The translations under genes and the position numbers were made by a program. A DNA stretch of 64,000 bases from Sphingobacterium detergens (GTDB taxonomy: Bacteria > Bacteroidota > Bacteroidia > Sphingobacteriales > Sphingobacteriaceae): NCBI RefSeq assembly GCF_003610355.1, contig NZ_RAPY01000002.1, positions 682,001-746,000 of the forward strand, written 5' to 3'. The notes beneath the pieces are model-generated. The model did no database searches. It was given only the letters and a program-made list of their open reading frames with translations, and was not told the DNA's origin. Below are positions 56,501 through 64,000 of the stretch, in pieces (positions within the stretch are counted from its first letter, which is position 1; each line of letters starts with the position of its first letter).

Positions 56501-57625
56501 GTTATCTTTTTTTATATCGTGTACGATATTCCCTGATAAAGCAGATTTTCCAAATCCATATAAGTACTTTTTGAAATTGTCGAATTGGTTGCTGTATTGG
56601 TTAAAACCGCCGAAAAATGTTCCAAACCAGATGTTATCTTCACGGTCCCGATAGAAATTCAAAACAGCATTGTCCGATATGGCAAATGGATTGAGCAGAT
56701 CTTTTTTGATGTGTTGGCTCTGACCGGTATGAATGTCATAGGTATATATTCCCGTCTCTGTTCCGATCCAGTATACTGACTCTGCCTGTTGGATAATACA
56801 ATTTGCCTGGATGACTTTTTTGGGGTAATGGTTTGCAAATAAGTTTTTTAAAGTTCCGTTTTTAAAATCAAACAGGTAGGATGAATTGATGGTGCCGACC
56901 ATGAGCAGGGAGTCGTTGATGGCGTAGACGGTCTTAGTGTTGGCAAGTGCTTTCCGATTTGTTTTTTTGACTGCAATTTGAACAAACCTGCCTTCGTTGA
57001 CCTGATACCGTTCTATCGTACTGTTAATATCTGTGGTCCACAGCCCGCCTTTTTTGCTACTGGTAATGGCCACTAGGGTATTTTTGTTTTGATCAAAAGG
57101 AACGATCTCCGTCGTGTAAGGATTATAACGATAGAGTTTTCCGGCGGAAAGCAGCCAGATAAAGCCGGCATATTCATGTATGGCATTTACCTCTCCAATC
57201 GGTATTCTATTGAATGGTTGGAAGTTTTCCTTAACCGGATTGTAACAATAGGTCCCCCGTGTTGTTCCCACCCATAGTACACCTTTGCTATCGGTAAGGA
57301 TACTTAAAATAGATGAACTCCCGATGCTTGTGGGATCGGAAGCATTGTGCCTAAATATCTTAAATTGATTGCCATCAAAACGATTAAGACCATTCCTAGT
57401 CCCTAGCCAAAGAAAGCCCTGGGTATCTTGTGTAATACACTTAACAGAACTATTGGAGAGACCATCGTGGGGTTGATAATTTTTAAAATAGAACGATTGC
57501 GCCTGTAGGTTAGTCCATACAAGTAGGAGATAGAGTATAGGTATAAGGGTTATTACGCGCAAAATTGATAATGTATCTCTAAAAATAGTCAATAAAAAAG
57601 AAAAAAAAGAGTTTTGCTGATACAC
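53597..57625 (-). CDS. Hybrid two-component regulator with Reg_prop propellers and Y_Y_Y domain
   Basis: The 1342-residue classical HTCS has an N-terminal signal/transmembrane segment at about 22-40. Two Reg_prop beta-propellers follow (repeats such as DTQGFLWLGTRNGLNRFD, DNIWFGTFFGGFNQY and KNLWFCTESGLSKYRRDG). A Y_Y_Y domain ends near 785 and a transmembrane helix lies at about 790-815. HisKA has H845 (LAHEIRTPLT), the HATPase has GTGIGLPLSRSLV, the receiver has D1140 (LTDIMMPIMDG), and an AraC domain covers about 1235-1342 (MSRPTLYRKIKGLSDLTP). It should sense an oligosaccharide in the periplasm and activate the divergent SusC/SusD pair, and probably the GH29 gene. Confidence 0.95.
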   Translation of the reverse strand: MYQQNSFFSFLLTIFRDTLSILRVITLIPILYLLLVWTNLQAQSFYFKNYQPHDGLSNSSVKCITQDTQGFLWLGTRNGLNRFDGNQFKIFRHNASDPTSIGSSSILSILTDSKGVLWVGTTRGTYCYNPVKENFQPFNRIPIGEVNAIHEYAGFIWLLSAGKLYRYNPYTTEIVPFDQNKNTLVAITSSKKGGLWTTDINSTIERYQVNEGRFVQIAVKKTNRKALANTKTVYAINDSLLMVGTINSSYLFDFKNGTLKNLFANHYPKKVIQANCIIQQAESVYWIGTETGIYTYDIHTGQSQHIKKDLLNPFAISDNAVLNFYRDREDNIWFGTFFGGFNQYSNQFDNFKKYLYGFGKSALSGNIVHDIKKDNYGNFWIGTEDGGLNKIDAQTQQIQHFVANGKKGSIAHNNVHGLATIGDELWVGSTTHGLDILDVKTGELKKHYDRIGRGPLQSSFAVCIFKSRDNSMFVGTDRALYGYNKHNDNFDLLPIKAWIQGIYEDEYGILWVNTYGSGVYQYNRGTGEIQHLSSEQGKRNTLVNNYVNGLFEDSKKNLWFCTESGLSKYRRDGRFTNYLTESGLPSNQVFKVLEDDNNSIWISTGGGLVRLDGNIPHMVIYTSRDGLPADQFNYNSAFKDKDGTLYFGTIKGMVSFNPTKSIKNSFIPPIFISDIQINNESIPVRENGILKQSISLSKEIQLSYNSSNISFNIAALSFVSPKSNAYRYIMEGYDKGWTDITGNQRIYYNKLPPGTYTFRFKGANNNGIWNPTEKELRIVVSPPWWLSSWAYFAYFFAVSTIVLLILRYYFLLIKANNAQKMDNYERKKEQEVYNLKLEFFTNLAHEIRTPLTLIKMPLEKLIRTQQFTDSETASDLALMEKNTSRLIRLTNQLLDFRKAETNNMSLIFTKTDINSLLSDVFNDLNSLAKEKLLHYDLSLPRVTLTAFVDEEALRKILTNLIHNGIKYADNHVHIKLLPFNSDDIMFNIEFRNDGEIIPFDKREKIFEPFYRLNESDKDTGTGIGLPLSRSLVELHQGSLSLVYTEEHRNIFLLSLPIFQEQSLDIKPFLEENYRTEERGMYTKEEEATEKPVILIVEDNKEILAYLNKELKINYTILRANNGAEALEILDRDNVQLVLTDIMMPIMDGIALCKRIKTDILYSHIPVIFLTAKNALDAKIQGLKIGADAYIEKPFSMEFLMVQLRNILNNRKIIKNYFTNSPSAHLAEINVSAPDKDFISLLNTVIYDNISDIDLNVEELAKLMNMSRPTLYRKIKGLSDLTPNELINISRLKKAAELLTQKEYNITQISTMVGYTVQSNFSRDFHKHYGMPPSTYIIEHSKQ

Positions 57626-57698
57626 TGTGATATAAAATTGAGACGCTATGATTGGGGTTGCAGTAAAGATTTTCTCATTTTTATGGAACGATAATAAC

Positions 57699-57706
57699 CA
57701 AATATA
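57699..57706 (-). promoter_or_regulatory. Candidate -7 element for the HTCS gene
   Basis: On the minus strand TATATTTG fully matches TAnnTTTG, 73 bases before the start codon. Confidence 0.45.
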
Positions 57707-57948
57707 AACGTATGTCTTGCCCTAAAATTATGACAGTGAAAACCTGTAATCTTATTTTTCAGCGAGTTTCTTCTCAATGTTTAGCGTTGACGATGCTATA
57801 TTTCAATGTCTTAACTTTTTGCACTGTTTCTAATTTGGTTTCTCTCGAAGTATGTTGTTTTAAGAAGGTCAGTTGTCGCTATTTGACGGGTGCCTAATGA
57901 AGCACGAAATTTTTGATTGCGATAGATTTTGAAATCACTTAACATTAT

Positions 57949-57968
57949 TTGAACAGGACAAAGTTCAA
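57949..57968. promoter_or_regulatory. Inverted repeat TTGAAC-N8-GTTCAA, candidate HTCS operator
   Basis: Perfect 6-base arms with an 8-base spacer end 37 bases before the SusC start at 58006, flanked by near-symmetrical TTAT and ATAA. The position fits a site for the AraC domain of the divergent HTCS or for promoter control. Confidence 0.4.
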
Positions 57969-58005
57969 CATAATATAATCAATTAAACCACCAATTTAGA
58001 AGCGT

Positions 58006-60990
58006 ATGAAAAACAAACTACTTGCGCAATGTGTAATGATGCCAGCATTACTGCTTACAACCTTTTTTGCGGTAGCCCAGACCAGGGTGCTGAAAGGAAA
58101 GGTCGTGGATGAGACCCAAAGTCCATTGACTGGTGCTACCATTAAAGTAAAAGGGAGTACTACAGCAACAACCACCGATGCTGACGGTGGATTTTCAATA
58201 AATATCAGTACTGATGCGAAATCACTTGAGGTATCCTATATTGGCTATGCAACCAAGGAAGTGCCAATTGCAGGCAACGACATGACCATTGCACTTGAAC
58301 CGGGCTCCAATCAGGGGTTGGATGAAGTGGTTGTTATTGGTTACGGTACTGCTCGCAAAAGAGACCTGACGGGATCTATGGTAACGATTGGTGCCAAGAA
58401 TTTTAATAAAGGTATAATGACGAGCCCTGATCAATTGATTCAGGGAAAAACTCCTGGTGTAATGGTTATTAACAACACGGGGCAGCCGGGTGGATCAACC
58501 ACAGTACGTATCCGTGGTAACTCATCGATCCGGGCGAGCAACAATCCGTTATTTGTACTTGATGGGGTGCCAATGTCAGGTAACTCACCATTGCCGGAGG
58601 GTAGGGGCGGATTTTCCTCGGATAGAGGGAACCCATTGACTTACCTGAATCCAGGTGATATTGCAAGCATGGATATCTTGAAAGATGCTTCCGCTACAGC
58701 AATCTATGGGTCACGTGGAGCAAATGGAGTTGTTATCATCACAACGAAAAAAGGAAAAGTCGGACCGCCGGAAATTTCTGTTGGTGCATCAGCGGGGGTA
58801 TCTACGATGCGTGAATATCCAGATGTGCTAAATGCGTCGCGCTTTAGAGAAGCGTTAAATTATTATACGCCTTCTGAAGTAGCAAATTCTGACTTTGGCG
58901 GTAATGAAGATGCTTTTAAAGCAATTACAAGAAAAGCAATTACCCAAAATTACTATGCAGATGTAGCCGGGGGTACTGAGCACGGGAAATATCGTTTATC
59001 GGGTGGATATCTAAACCAAAATGGTATTATCCGTGGATCCCAATTGAAGAAATATACAGCAAATTTTAGCGGTAATTTTCGTTTTTTGGAAAACAAAAGA
59101 TTAGGACTTGACTTTGCTGCGTTTTTAACTCAAATGGATAACAAATATGCGCCAATCAACGCAACTGTCGGGTCAGAAGGTAATGTAATCTCCCAGGCGC
59201 TACAATGGAATCCAACAAGACCATTGCGCGATGATAAAGGCAATTTAACCTTTGTTAGTTCAACCACGCGTAATCCATTGACCAGTATCGAAGCGTTCAA
59301 GGACGTAGCAACGACAAACACCATGGTGGTCAATTTGGCGCCTTACTATAAAATTACGGATGATTTAGAATACCGATTTATCTATAGCGCCATGCGACAA
59401 ACCGGTAACCGTGAGGGTATGTATAGAGCCGGGTTAATTGATCCATCGGCAGTGAATAATGAGCAAGCATTTATCTCTAATAATGGCGAGACAAATTTGC
59501 AGATGACACATATGCTTTCTTACAACAAACAAATCAACGACGACTGGAGTGTAAACGCTGTTGCTGGTTATGAGTATTTGGATTATAATTACAACAACAA
59601 CATCTCATTCGGTGGCGGATTTAAGTATATGGGATTAGATTACTTTGATTATTTGCAATACTCGACAGTTTCAACCCGGGAAATAGCTTCTTACAGAAGT
59701 CCGACCAATCAATTGCAGTCATTTTTCTTACGCGGTGGATTTAATTATTTGGATCGCTATTTATTTACAGCGACAGCGCGACGAGATGGGTCAACTAAAT
59801 TTGGTGCTAATAACAAATATGCAATGTTCCCATCCCTTGCGATCGCTTGGAATGTGGCGCAGGAAGATTTTTTGAAATCCAGCGGAATTTTTGATCAGTT
59901 GAAAGTTAGAATAGGATGGGGAAAAACAGGGAATCAAGAATTCCCTTCAGGTGCCTCCTTGAATAGATTTACGTTCGGCAATCAAAGTGTAGGTAGAGCC
60001 AACTTTCAAAATAGAGACCTAAAATGGGAAACCTCTACAACCCTCAATGCTGGTATTGATTTCTCTGTATTAAAAGGACGTTTGTACGGCTCAATAGACT
60101 ATTTTAATAAGAAAACTACGGATGCTTTATTTGAACAAACATTAGCACAGGATGGCCCTGCTGGACGTATCTGGGTAAATTTGGATGGTGAAATTGTCAA
60201 TAAAGGGGTAGAGATTGCATTGACAGGTACAATTGTGAAAAATGACAACTGGACTTGGGATTTGACCGGTAATGCTACATTCCTAAAAAATAGTGTGAGT
60301 GGTTTGGTCGGTTATTATGAAACTGGTGCATTGAGAGGACAAGGTTTCTCAGGTGTATTGGGACAGCGCATGGTCAATGGACAACCATTAAATGTATGGT
60401 ATTTGGCCGATTATCAGGGTATTGATCCGCAGACAGGGACAAGTATGTATCGTGGTCACGACGGGAGCATCAATACAACGAATGACCCCGCTAGTAATAA
60501 ATTCTATATGAATAGTCCTAATCCTACTACTTTGCTAGGTATTTCGACCAATGTTAGCTATAAGCAATTTTCTTTGGCGGCCAATATGAATGGTGCACTT
60601 GGGCATTACCTGTTCAATAACACTGCCGCGACAACTTTAGGCATCAGTAATTTGTCTTCCCGTAATATCGGCTCGGCTTTCTTTAATACATCTGTTAAAG
60701 AATCCACATCGAATTCAGCGTCAGCCTCAACACGTTATCTGGAAAAAGGAGATTATTTAAAAATGGCTAATTTGACATTGAGCTATAAGGTGGGCAACGT
60801 AGGGAAAACACTTAAAAATTTAAATGTTTCCCTCACCGGACAAAACCTCTTTATCATAACTAAATATACAGGCTTCGATCCGGAGGTTAATACCGACGGT
60901 TCCAATAATGGTATCCCATCATTGGGTATCGAGTATTTGCCTTATCCTCCAGCCAGAAATATTCTATTGGGGGTGAACTTCTCACTATAA
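58006..60990 (+). CDS. SusC-type TonB-dependent transporter
   Basis: The 994-residue protein has a signal peptide ending at FAVAQ. A carboxypeptidase-regulatory-like domain (LKGKVVDETQSPLTGATIKV) is followed by GLDEVVVIGYGTARKRDLTGS. The plug contains LIQGKTPGVMVINN, VRIRGNSSIRASNNPLFVLDG and ILKDASATAIYGSRGANGVV. The barrel ends in GVNFSL. No STN domain is present, consistent with HTCS control. It is likely to import the oligosaccharide that the adjacent HTCS senses; fucose content is suggested by the GH29 gene. Confidence 0.96.
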   Translation: MKNKLLAQCVMMPALLLTTFFAVAQTRVLKGKVVDETQSPLTGATIKVKGSTTATTTDADGGFSINISTDAKSLEVSYIGYATKEVPIAGNDMTIALEPGSNQGLDEVVVIGYGTARKRDLTGSMVTIGAKNFNKGIMTSPDQLIQGKTPGVMVINNTGQPGGSTTVRIRGNSSIRASNNPLFVLDGVPMSGNSPLPEGRGGFSSDRGNPLTYLNPGDIASMDILKDASATAIYGSRGANGVVIITTKKGKVGPPEISVGASAGVSTMREYPDVLNASRFREALNYYTPSEVANSDFGGNEDAFKAITRKAITQNYYADVAGGTEHGKYRLSGGYLNQNGIIRGSQLKKYTANFSGNFRFLENKRLGLDFAAFLTQMDNKYAPINATVGSEGNVISQALQWNPTRPLRDDKGNLTFVSSTTRNPLTSIEAFKDVATTNTMVVNLAPYYKITDDLEYRFIYSAMRQTGNREGMYRAGLIDPSAVNNEQAFISNNGETNLQMTHMLSYNKQINDDWSVNAVAGYEYLDYNYNNNISFGGGFKYMGLDYFDYLQYSTVSTREIASYRSPTNQLQSFFLRGGFNYLDRYLFTATARRDGSTKFGANNKYAMFPSLAIAWNVAQEDFLKSSGIFDQLKVRIGWGKTGNQEFPSGASLNRFTFGNQSVGRANFQNRDLKWETSTTLNAGIDFSVLKGRLYGSIDYFNKKTTDALFEQTLAQDGPAGRIWVNLDGEIVNKGVEIALTGTIVKNDNWTWDLTGNATFLKNSVSGLVGYYETGALRGQGFSGVLGQRMVNGQPLNVWYLADYQGIDPQTGTSMYRGHDGSINTTNDPASNKFYMNSPNPTTLLGISTNVSYKQFSLAANMNGALGHYLFNNTAATTLGISNLSSRNIGSAFFNTSVKESTSNSASASTRYLEKGDYLKMANLTLSYKVGNVGKTLKNLNVSLTGQNLFIITKYTGFDPEVNTDGSNNGIPSLGIEYLPYPPARNILLGVNFSL

Positions 60991-61032
60991 GTATATTGTT
61001 AAATGTCATTGGATAACAAAAATATAAGACAG

Positions 61033-62604
61033 ATGAAATTAAGAACTTTATTATATATCGGAATAATCGGTTCAGTTGTTACAAGTACGTTCTCTTGTAC
61101 AAAACTGAAGGAAGAATTTAGAGGCGAACTGGAGGAGGGAACATCGGCTATAGATCCGGGGGCGCTCTTAGTGACTGCTTATAATTCTTTGAATACGCCT
61201 TATCAACAGGAGCAACGTTGGGTGATGCAGGAAATATCGACGGATGCGGCGATGGCCCCTACGCGTGGTGGCGATTGGGATGATAACGGAATGCACCGGG
61301 CAATCCATCTTCATACCTGGAATGCAGATAATGGTTATATGAATAATACTTTTGTCAGTTTGGGTACTGCAGTTTACAACGCAGGTGTTGTTGTGCGTAG
61401 CAATCCAAATGCACAGCAGGCTGCAGAAGCAAGATTTATCCGCGCTTTGGCTATGTTTGATCTCTTGGATCTCTATGGAGTAGTGCCTTTCCGACAGGGC
61501 CCTTCACTAGAAGATTTTAAAATAGCGCCAGATGTATTACAACCGCAGGCAGCCATTGATTTTATGGTAAAAGAACTCAACGAAATCTTAAGTAGTTTGC
61601 CCGCAAATGGGCCAAGAGCGGCTTATGTAGCCAATAGGAATGCCGCAAGAACATTATTGATGAAAATCTACTTGAATAAGGGTGCATTTTTAACTAGGCA
61701 AACCCCAACTTTTGCGGCAGAGGACATGAATAAAGTAGTTACTTTAGCCAAAGAAATCACCGCAAGTGGAGCATATACGGTATCTGCAAAAGGAAAGTAT
61801 TTTGATAATTTTGCCCCGGATAATGATGAAAAATCGACTGAGAATATCTATACCTTATTCAATAAAAACGGAGAACGAGGCGGTAACGTGGATCGAACCT
61901 GGAATACAGTTGCCCATTATAATCTGAATCCAGGAGGATGGAATGGCTGGTGTACACTCTCGGATTACTATGATAAATTTGGAGCGACAGATGAGCGTAG
62001 AGGCATTTACTATGACTATCCAGCAGATACTACCTCAAATAGAACCAAGAAATTCCAACGTCAGAATGTAGGTTTTTTTGCGGGACAGCAATATAATTGG
62101 AGTACCAATAAGCCGCTAATGGCTCGAAACCCTTCGACAGCACCGTTATCATTCACACGTGAAGTAACAATCAGAACTTCCGGGGCCACATTGGAAACCG
62201 CAGGTATCCGCCCAATGAAGTATGCATTTGACTATGCGGTGACTGGACAACGGAATAACGATTGGGTTGTGTTTCGTTACTCTGATGTGCTATTAATGCA
62301 AGCCGAAGCTGTGTTGAGAGGTGGGACAGGTTCGGCTGCAGAAGCGCTAGATTTAGTCAATAAAATTCGTACTAATCGTGGCGTTACTAACTTCACGACC
62401 TTGACGCTCGACAATCTATTAGATGAGCGTGCACGTGAATTGTATTGGGAAGGTTGGCGGAGACAAGATCTGATTCGATTCGGCAAGTTCTTACTAGCAT
62501 GGCAAGAAAAGGCAGCGGATCCAGATCCAAAAACCTTGATTTATCCAATTCCTAGCCAACAGATTGCGGTAAACCCTAACCTGAAACAAAATCCAGGTTA
62601 TTAA
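61033..62604 (+). CDS. SusD/RagB-family lipoprotein
   Basis: About 523 residues from ATG 61033, which begins the lipoprotein signal MKLRTLLYIGIIGSVVTSTF with the cysteine next. The frame from 61003 adds ten polar residues and is less likely. SusD features include RFIRALAMFDLLDLYGVVPF, FRYSDVLLMQAEAVLRGG and DERARELYWEGWRRQDLIRFG, and the protein ends in NPNLKQNPGY. It is the partner of the preceding SusC. The operon ends at the terminator 62662-62708. Confidence 0.95.
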   Translation: MKLRTLLYIGIIGSVVTSTFSCTKLKEEFRGELEEGTSAIDPGALLVTAYNSLNTPYQQEQRWVMQEISTDAAMAPTRGGDWDDNGMHRAIHLHTWNADNGYMNNTFVSLGTAVYNAGVVVRSNPNAQQAAEARFIRALAMFDLLDLYGVVPFRQGPSLEDFKIAPDVLQPQAAIDFMVKELNEILSSLPANGPRAAYVANRNAARTLLMKIYLNKGAFLTRQTPTFAAEDMNKVVTLAKEITASGAYTVSAKGKYFDNFAPDNDEKSTENIYTLFNKNGERGGNVDRTWNTVAHYNLNPGGWNGWCTLSDYYDKFGATDERRGIYYDYPADTTSNRTKKFQRQNVGFFAGQQYNWSTNKPLMARNPSTAPLSFTREVTIRTSGATLETAGIRPMKYAFDYAVTGQRNNDWVVFRYSDVLLMQAEAVLRGGTGSAAEALDLVNKIRTNRGVTNFTTLTLDNLLDERARELYWEGWRRQDLIRFGKFLLAWQEKAADPDPKTLIYPIPSQQIAVNPNLKQNPGY

Positions 62605-62964
62605 TAAAAACTGCTTTAGTTGCGGTAAATATCGAACTAGAGCAGTTCTGATGTTGTATTGAAGGTCTTTGGGTTATAAGGGGCACCTTATCATCTAAAG
62701 ACCTTTTTCTTTGGCTGAATTGGTATGTGGGCAGTACAGAATTGCTCGACAAGTTATTTCTTTGAAGTTTTTTGATGTGACTTCTTGAAGATGAAAATAT
62801 TATCTTGTTTTTTTGATAAAAAATAGTCACTTTAGTTGTGGATAACTAGCCAAAAAAGATTGGTAGCTTGATGGACGAAACTTAAGAATCTATCAGGGGC
62901 CGAGTTCCGATGTGATGATTGTGAACAGTGATTACAAGGAAGCAAGACCATCTAAATGTAGAAT
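62605..62964. other. Gene-free stretch between SusD and ECF sigma
   Basis: It holds the SusD terminator (62662-62708). The remaining 250 bases are A/T rich and should contain the sigma promoter, but I see no unambiguous TAnnTTTG match and no small gene. Confidence 0.5.
62662..62708 (+). terminator. Terminator after the SusC/SusD operon
   Basis: An outer 9-bp stem (AAGGTCTTT with AAAGACCTT) and an inner 6-bp stem (ATAAGG with CCTTAT) form a two-stage hairpin, followed by TTT. Confidence 0.82.
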
Positions 62965-63492
62965 ATGATTAATGACATCCTACAGCGTGCACCGACTGAC
63001 GAAAAAGAATTTTTTCTAGTCTATCGTTATTGGTATAGAAAATTATATTATTTTTTATACCACAAAACGCAGTGTTCGGATCTTGCTGAAGATGTTGTCC
63101 AACAAACATTTCTGATCGTTTGGGAACGTAAAAATGGGGCGGATCAGCGGGTGCTATTCAGTACACAGCTTTTTCAAATTGCGCGTACCAAGTTGATCGA
63201 CGAACTTCGCAGACAGGCCTTAAACCGAAAATACGTAGATTTTGAGAAACCTTTTGTGCTGAGCCAGTATGAAGATATGGAAACACGGATCGCCTACAAA
63301 GATGAGTTGGAATATGTCAAAGGGCTGATTGCGCAAATGCCCTTTATGAGGCAGCAGGTCTTTTATCTACATAAGTTTGAAGAGTTGAGTTACAAAGAAA
63401 TTGCCGTCAAATTATCCATTTCGCCTAAGACCGTAGAGAACCACATCAGCATCGGTTTAAAATTCATTAAAAAATTTTTCAAATTGCTTTAG
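62965..63492 (+). CDS. ECF RNA polymerase sigma factor
   Basis: The 175-residue protein has region 2 (SDLAEDVVQQTFLIVWERK) and region 4 (MPFMRQQVFYLHKFEELSYKEIAVKLSISPKTVENHISIGLKFIK). It is similar in type to the sigma at 35915 but of a separate lineage. A FecR gene begins 64 bases downstream, so it should control a further SusC/SusD operon beyond the window. It does not appear to belong to the SusC/SusD set at 58006, which lacks an STN domain. Confidence 0.93.
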   Translation: MINDILQRAPTDEKEFFLVYRYWYRKLYYFLYHKTQCSDLAEDVVQQTFLIVWERKNGADQRVLFSTQLFQIARTKLIDELRRQALNRKYVDFEKPFVLSQYEDMETRIAYKDELEYVKGLIAQMPFMRQQVFYLHKFEELSYKEIAVKLSISPKTVENHISIGLKFIKKFFKLL

Positions 63493-63556
63493 GGGATAAG
63501 GTAACCTTTATTCGTATAACAGTTAAATACCTGCTCGCAACTGGGTAGCAACTGTT

Positions 63557-64000
63557 ATGAATCGTAAGCAATTATTAAATAAATTCCTGGCAAATCAATG
63601 CTCAGCGGAAGAGGCTAAACTTGTCTTCTCCTGGCTTAATGAGAACCCGAAATTATTGGATGACCTGATCTCGGAGGATGATTGGACCTCTTATATTGCA
63701 CAGGAGAAAAATGTTAAGCGTAGGAACGGCAATATCTCCAAGATATTTACTGTTTTTGTCATCTTTGGCTTGCTGTTTTTTTGCTCAAATCTGTTTGAGG
63801 AACCGCATGGTCAAATTGCACAAGACATCATCAGGAAGACCTATTATAATCCGTTATCTCGGCCCAAAGAAATTATTACGGACGATGAATCTCATCTTAT
63901 TCTTGCACCGGGGGCATTGGTGCAGGTCAGAATAAAATCAAATCTTGATTTCAGATATGTAAAGGTATTGGAGGGAAAAGTTCAATTTGAAGTAGCAAAA
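63557..64000 (+). CDS. FecR-family anti-sigma factor, N-terminal part (3' cut by window edge)
   Basis: ATG 63557 opens a frame of 148 codons that runs to the window end. The first 60 residues (MNRKQLLNKFLANQCSAEEA) form the short helical sigma-binding region. A transmembrane helix follows (IFTVFVIFGLLFFCSNLF), then the start of a FecR domain with LAPGALVQVRIKSNLDFRYV and EGKVQFEVAK. It should restrain the sigma factor encoded just upstream. Confidence 0.88.
   Translation, partial: MNRKQLLNKFLANQCSAEEAKLVFSWLNENPKLLDDLISEDDWTSYIAQEKNVKRRNGNISKIFTVFVIFGLLFFCSNLFEEPHGQIAQDIIRKTYYNPLSRPKEIITDDESHLILAPGALVQVRIKSNLDFRYVKVLEGKVQFEVAK

Larger units (their letters stand above)
57626..58005. other. 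Divergent control region, HTCS / SusC
   Basis: Contains the HTCS -7 element (57699-57706) and an inverted repeat near the SusC start (57949-57968). A 61-codon cysteine-rich open frame (57712-57897) has no ribosome-binding context or family resemblance and is not called. Confidence 0.6.

Noticed and set aside
57712..57897. A cysteine-rich 61-codon frame in the HTCS/SusC gap
   Set aside because: It has no ribosome-binding context or family resemblance and lies in A/T-rich regulatory DNA.
1..64000. CRISPR arrays, tRNA genes, IS ends or phage genes
   Set aside because: I looked for spaced repeats, tRNA-like cloverleaves and transposase or integrase motifs and saw none; a search tool could still find a degraded copy.

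Overview
The window comes from the chromosome of a Bacteroidota bacterium, most likely Sphingobacteriaceae and probably Sphingobacterium. The evidence is four complete SusC/SusD pairs, hybrid two-component regulators (HTCS), ECF sigma/FecR pairs, and many lipoproteins with short signal peptides. Promoter-like sequences also fit the Bacteroidota -7 form TAnnTTTG (or TTCG) rather than the E. coli type. The genus is an inference. I saw no rRNA, tRNA, CRISPR array, insertion sequence or phage gene.

Layout. (1) 1-3896: regulators and one hydrolase. The tail of a sensor kinase overlaps an OmpR-type regulator, followed by a Crp-like and an AraC-like regulator and a convergent metallo-beta-lactamase-fold protein. 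(2) 4141-24107: a glycan region of both strands. A minus-strand sulfatase and a GH110 alpha-galactosidase face a large membrane-anchored regulator (LamG-like, Kelch-like, transmembrane helix, SARP-like domain). Then come a plus-strand operon (SusC, SusD, DUF3823, GH43, GH92) and a minus-strand pair (GH95 fucosidase and a GH71/99-like enzyme). The substrate looks like a branched glycan containing mannose, fucose and galactose, possibly sulfated. (3) 24481-27426: an erythromycin-esterase-like membrane protein coupled to an ABC-2 exporter. (4) 27498-36484: a minus-strand ECF sigma, FecR, SusC with STN domain, SusD and two TlpA-like thioredoxins. (5) 36603-51334: a fructan utilisation locus. A periplasmic-binding-protein HTCS diverges from a sugar porter, fructokinase, SusC, SusD, a glycan-binding lipoprotein and two different GH32 enzymes. 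The content closely matches the characterised Bacteroides thetaiotaomicron levan locus BT1754-BT1765. (6) 51583-62604: a GH29 alpha-fucosidase, a Reg_prop/Y_Y_Y HTCS and a SusC/SusD pair. (7) 62965-64000: a second ECF sigma and the start of a second FecR protein, cut by the window edge.

How it works together. In each locus the SusC/SusD pair should bind and import oligosaccharides (or another ligand in region 4) across the outer membrane. Periplasmic enzymes trim them, and a dedicated sensor switches the locus on. Four regulatory designs lie side by side: a SARP-like membrane sensor, ECF/FecR trans-envelope signalling, a sugar-binding HTCS and a beta-propeller HTCS. Strong hairpin terminators separate the blocks at about 4155, 20312, 27472, 51355, 53490 and 62685. 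One further strong terminator at 24307-24343 sits between two divergent genes and has no obvious owner.

Least ordinary items: the LamG-Kelch-SARP regulator, the esterase-like/ABC operon, the GH110-sulfatase pair beside an uncommon GH92 and a GH99-like enzyme, the GH32 lipoprotein lacking the usual WMNDPNG motif, and a repeated octamer TTAGTGTA in the fructan control region.
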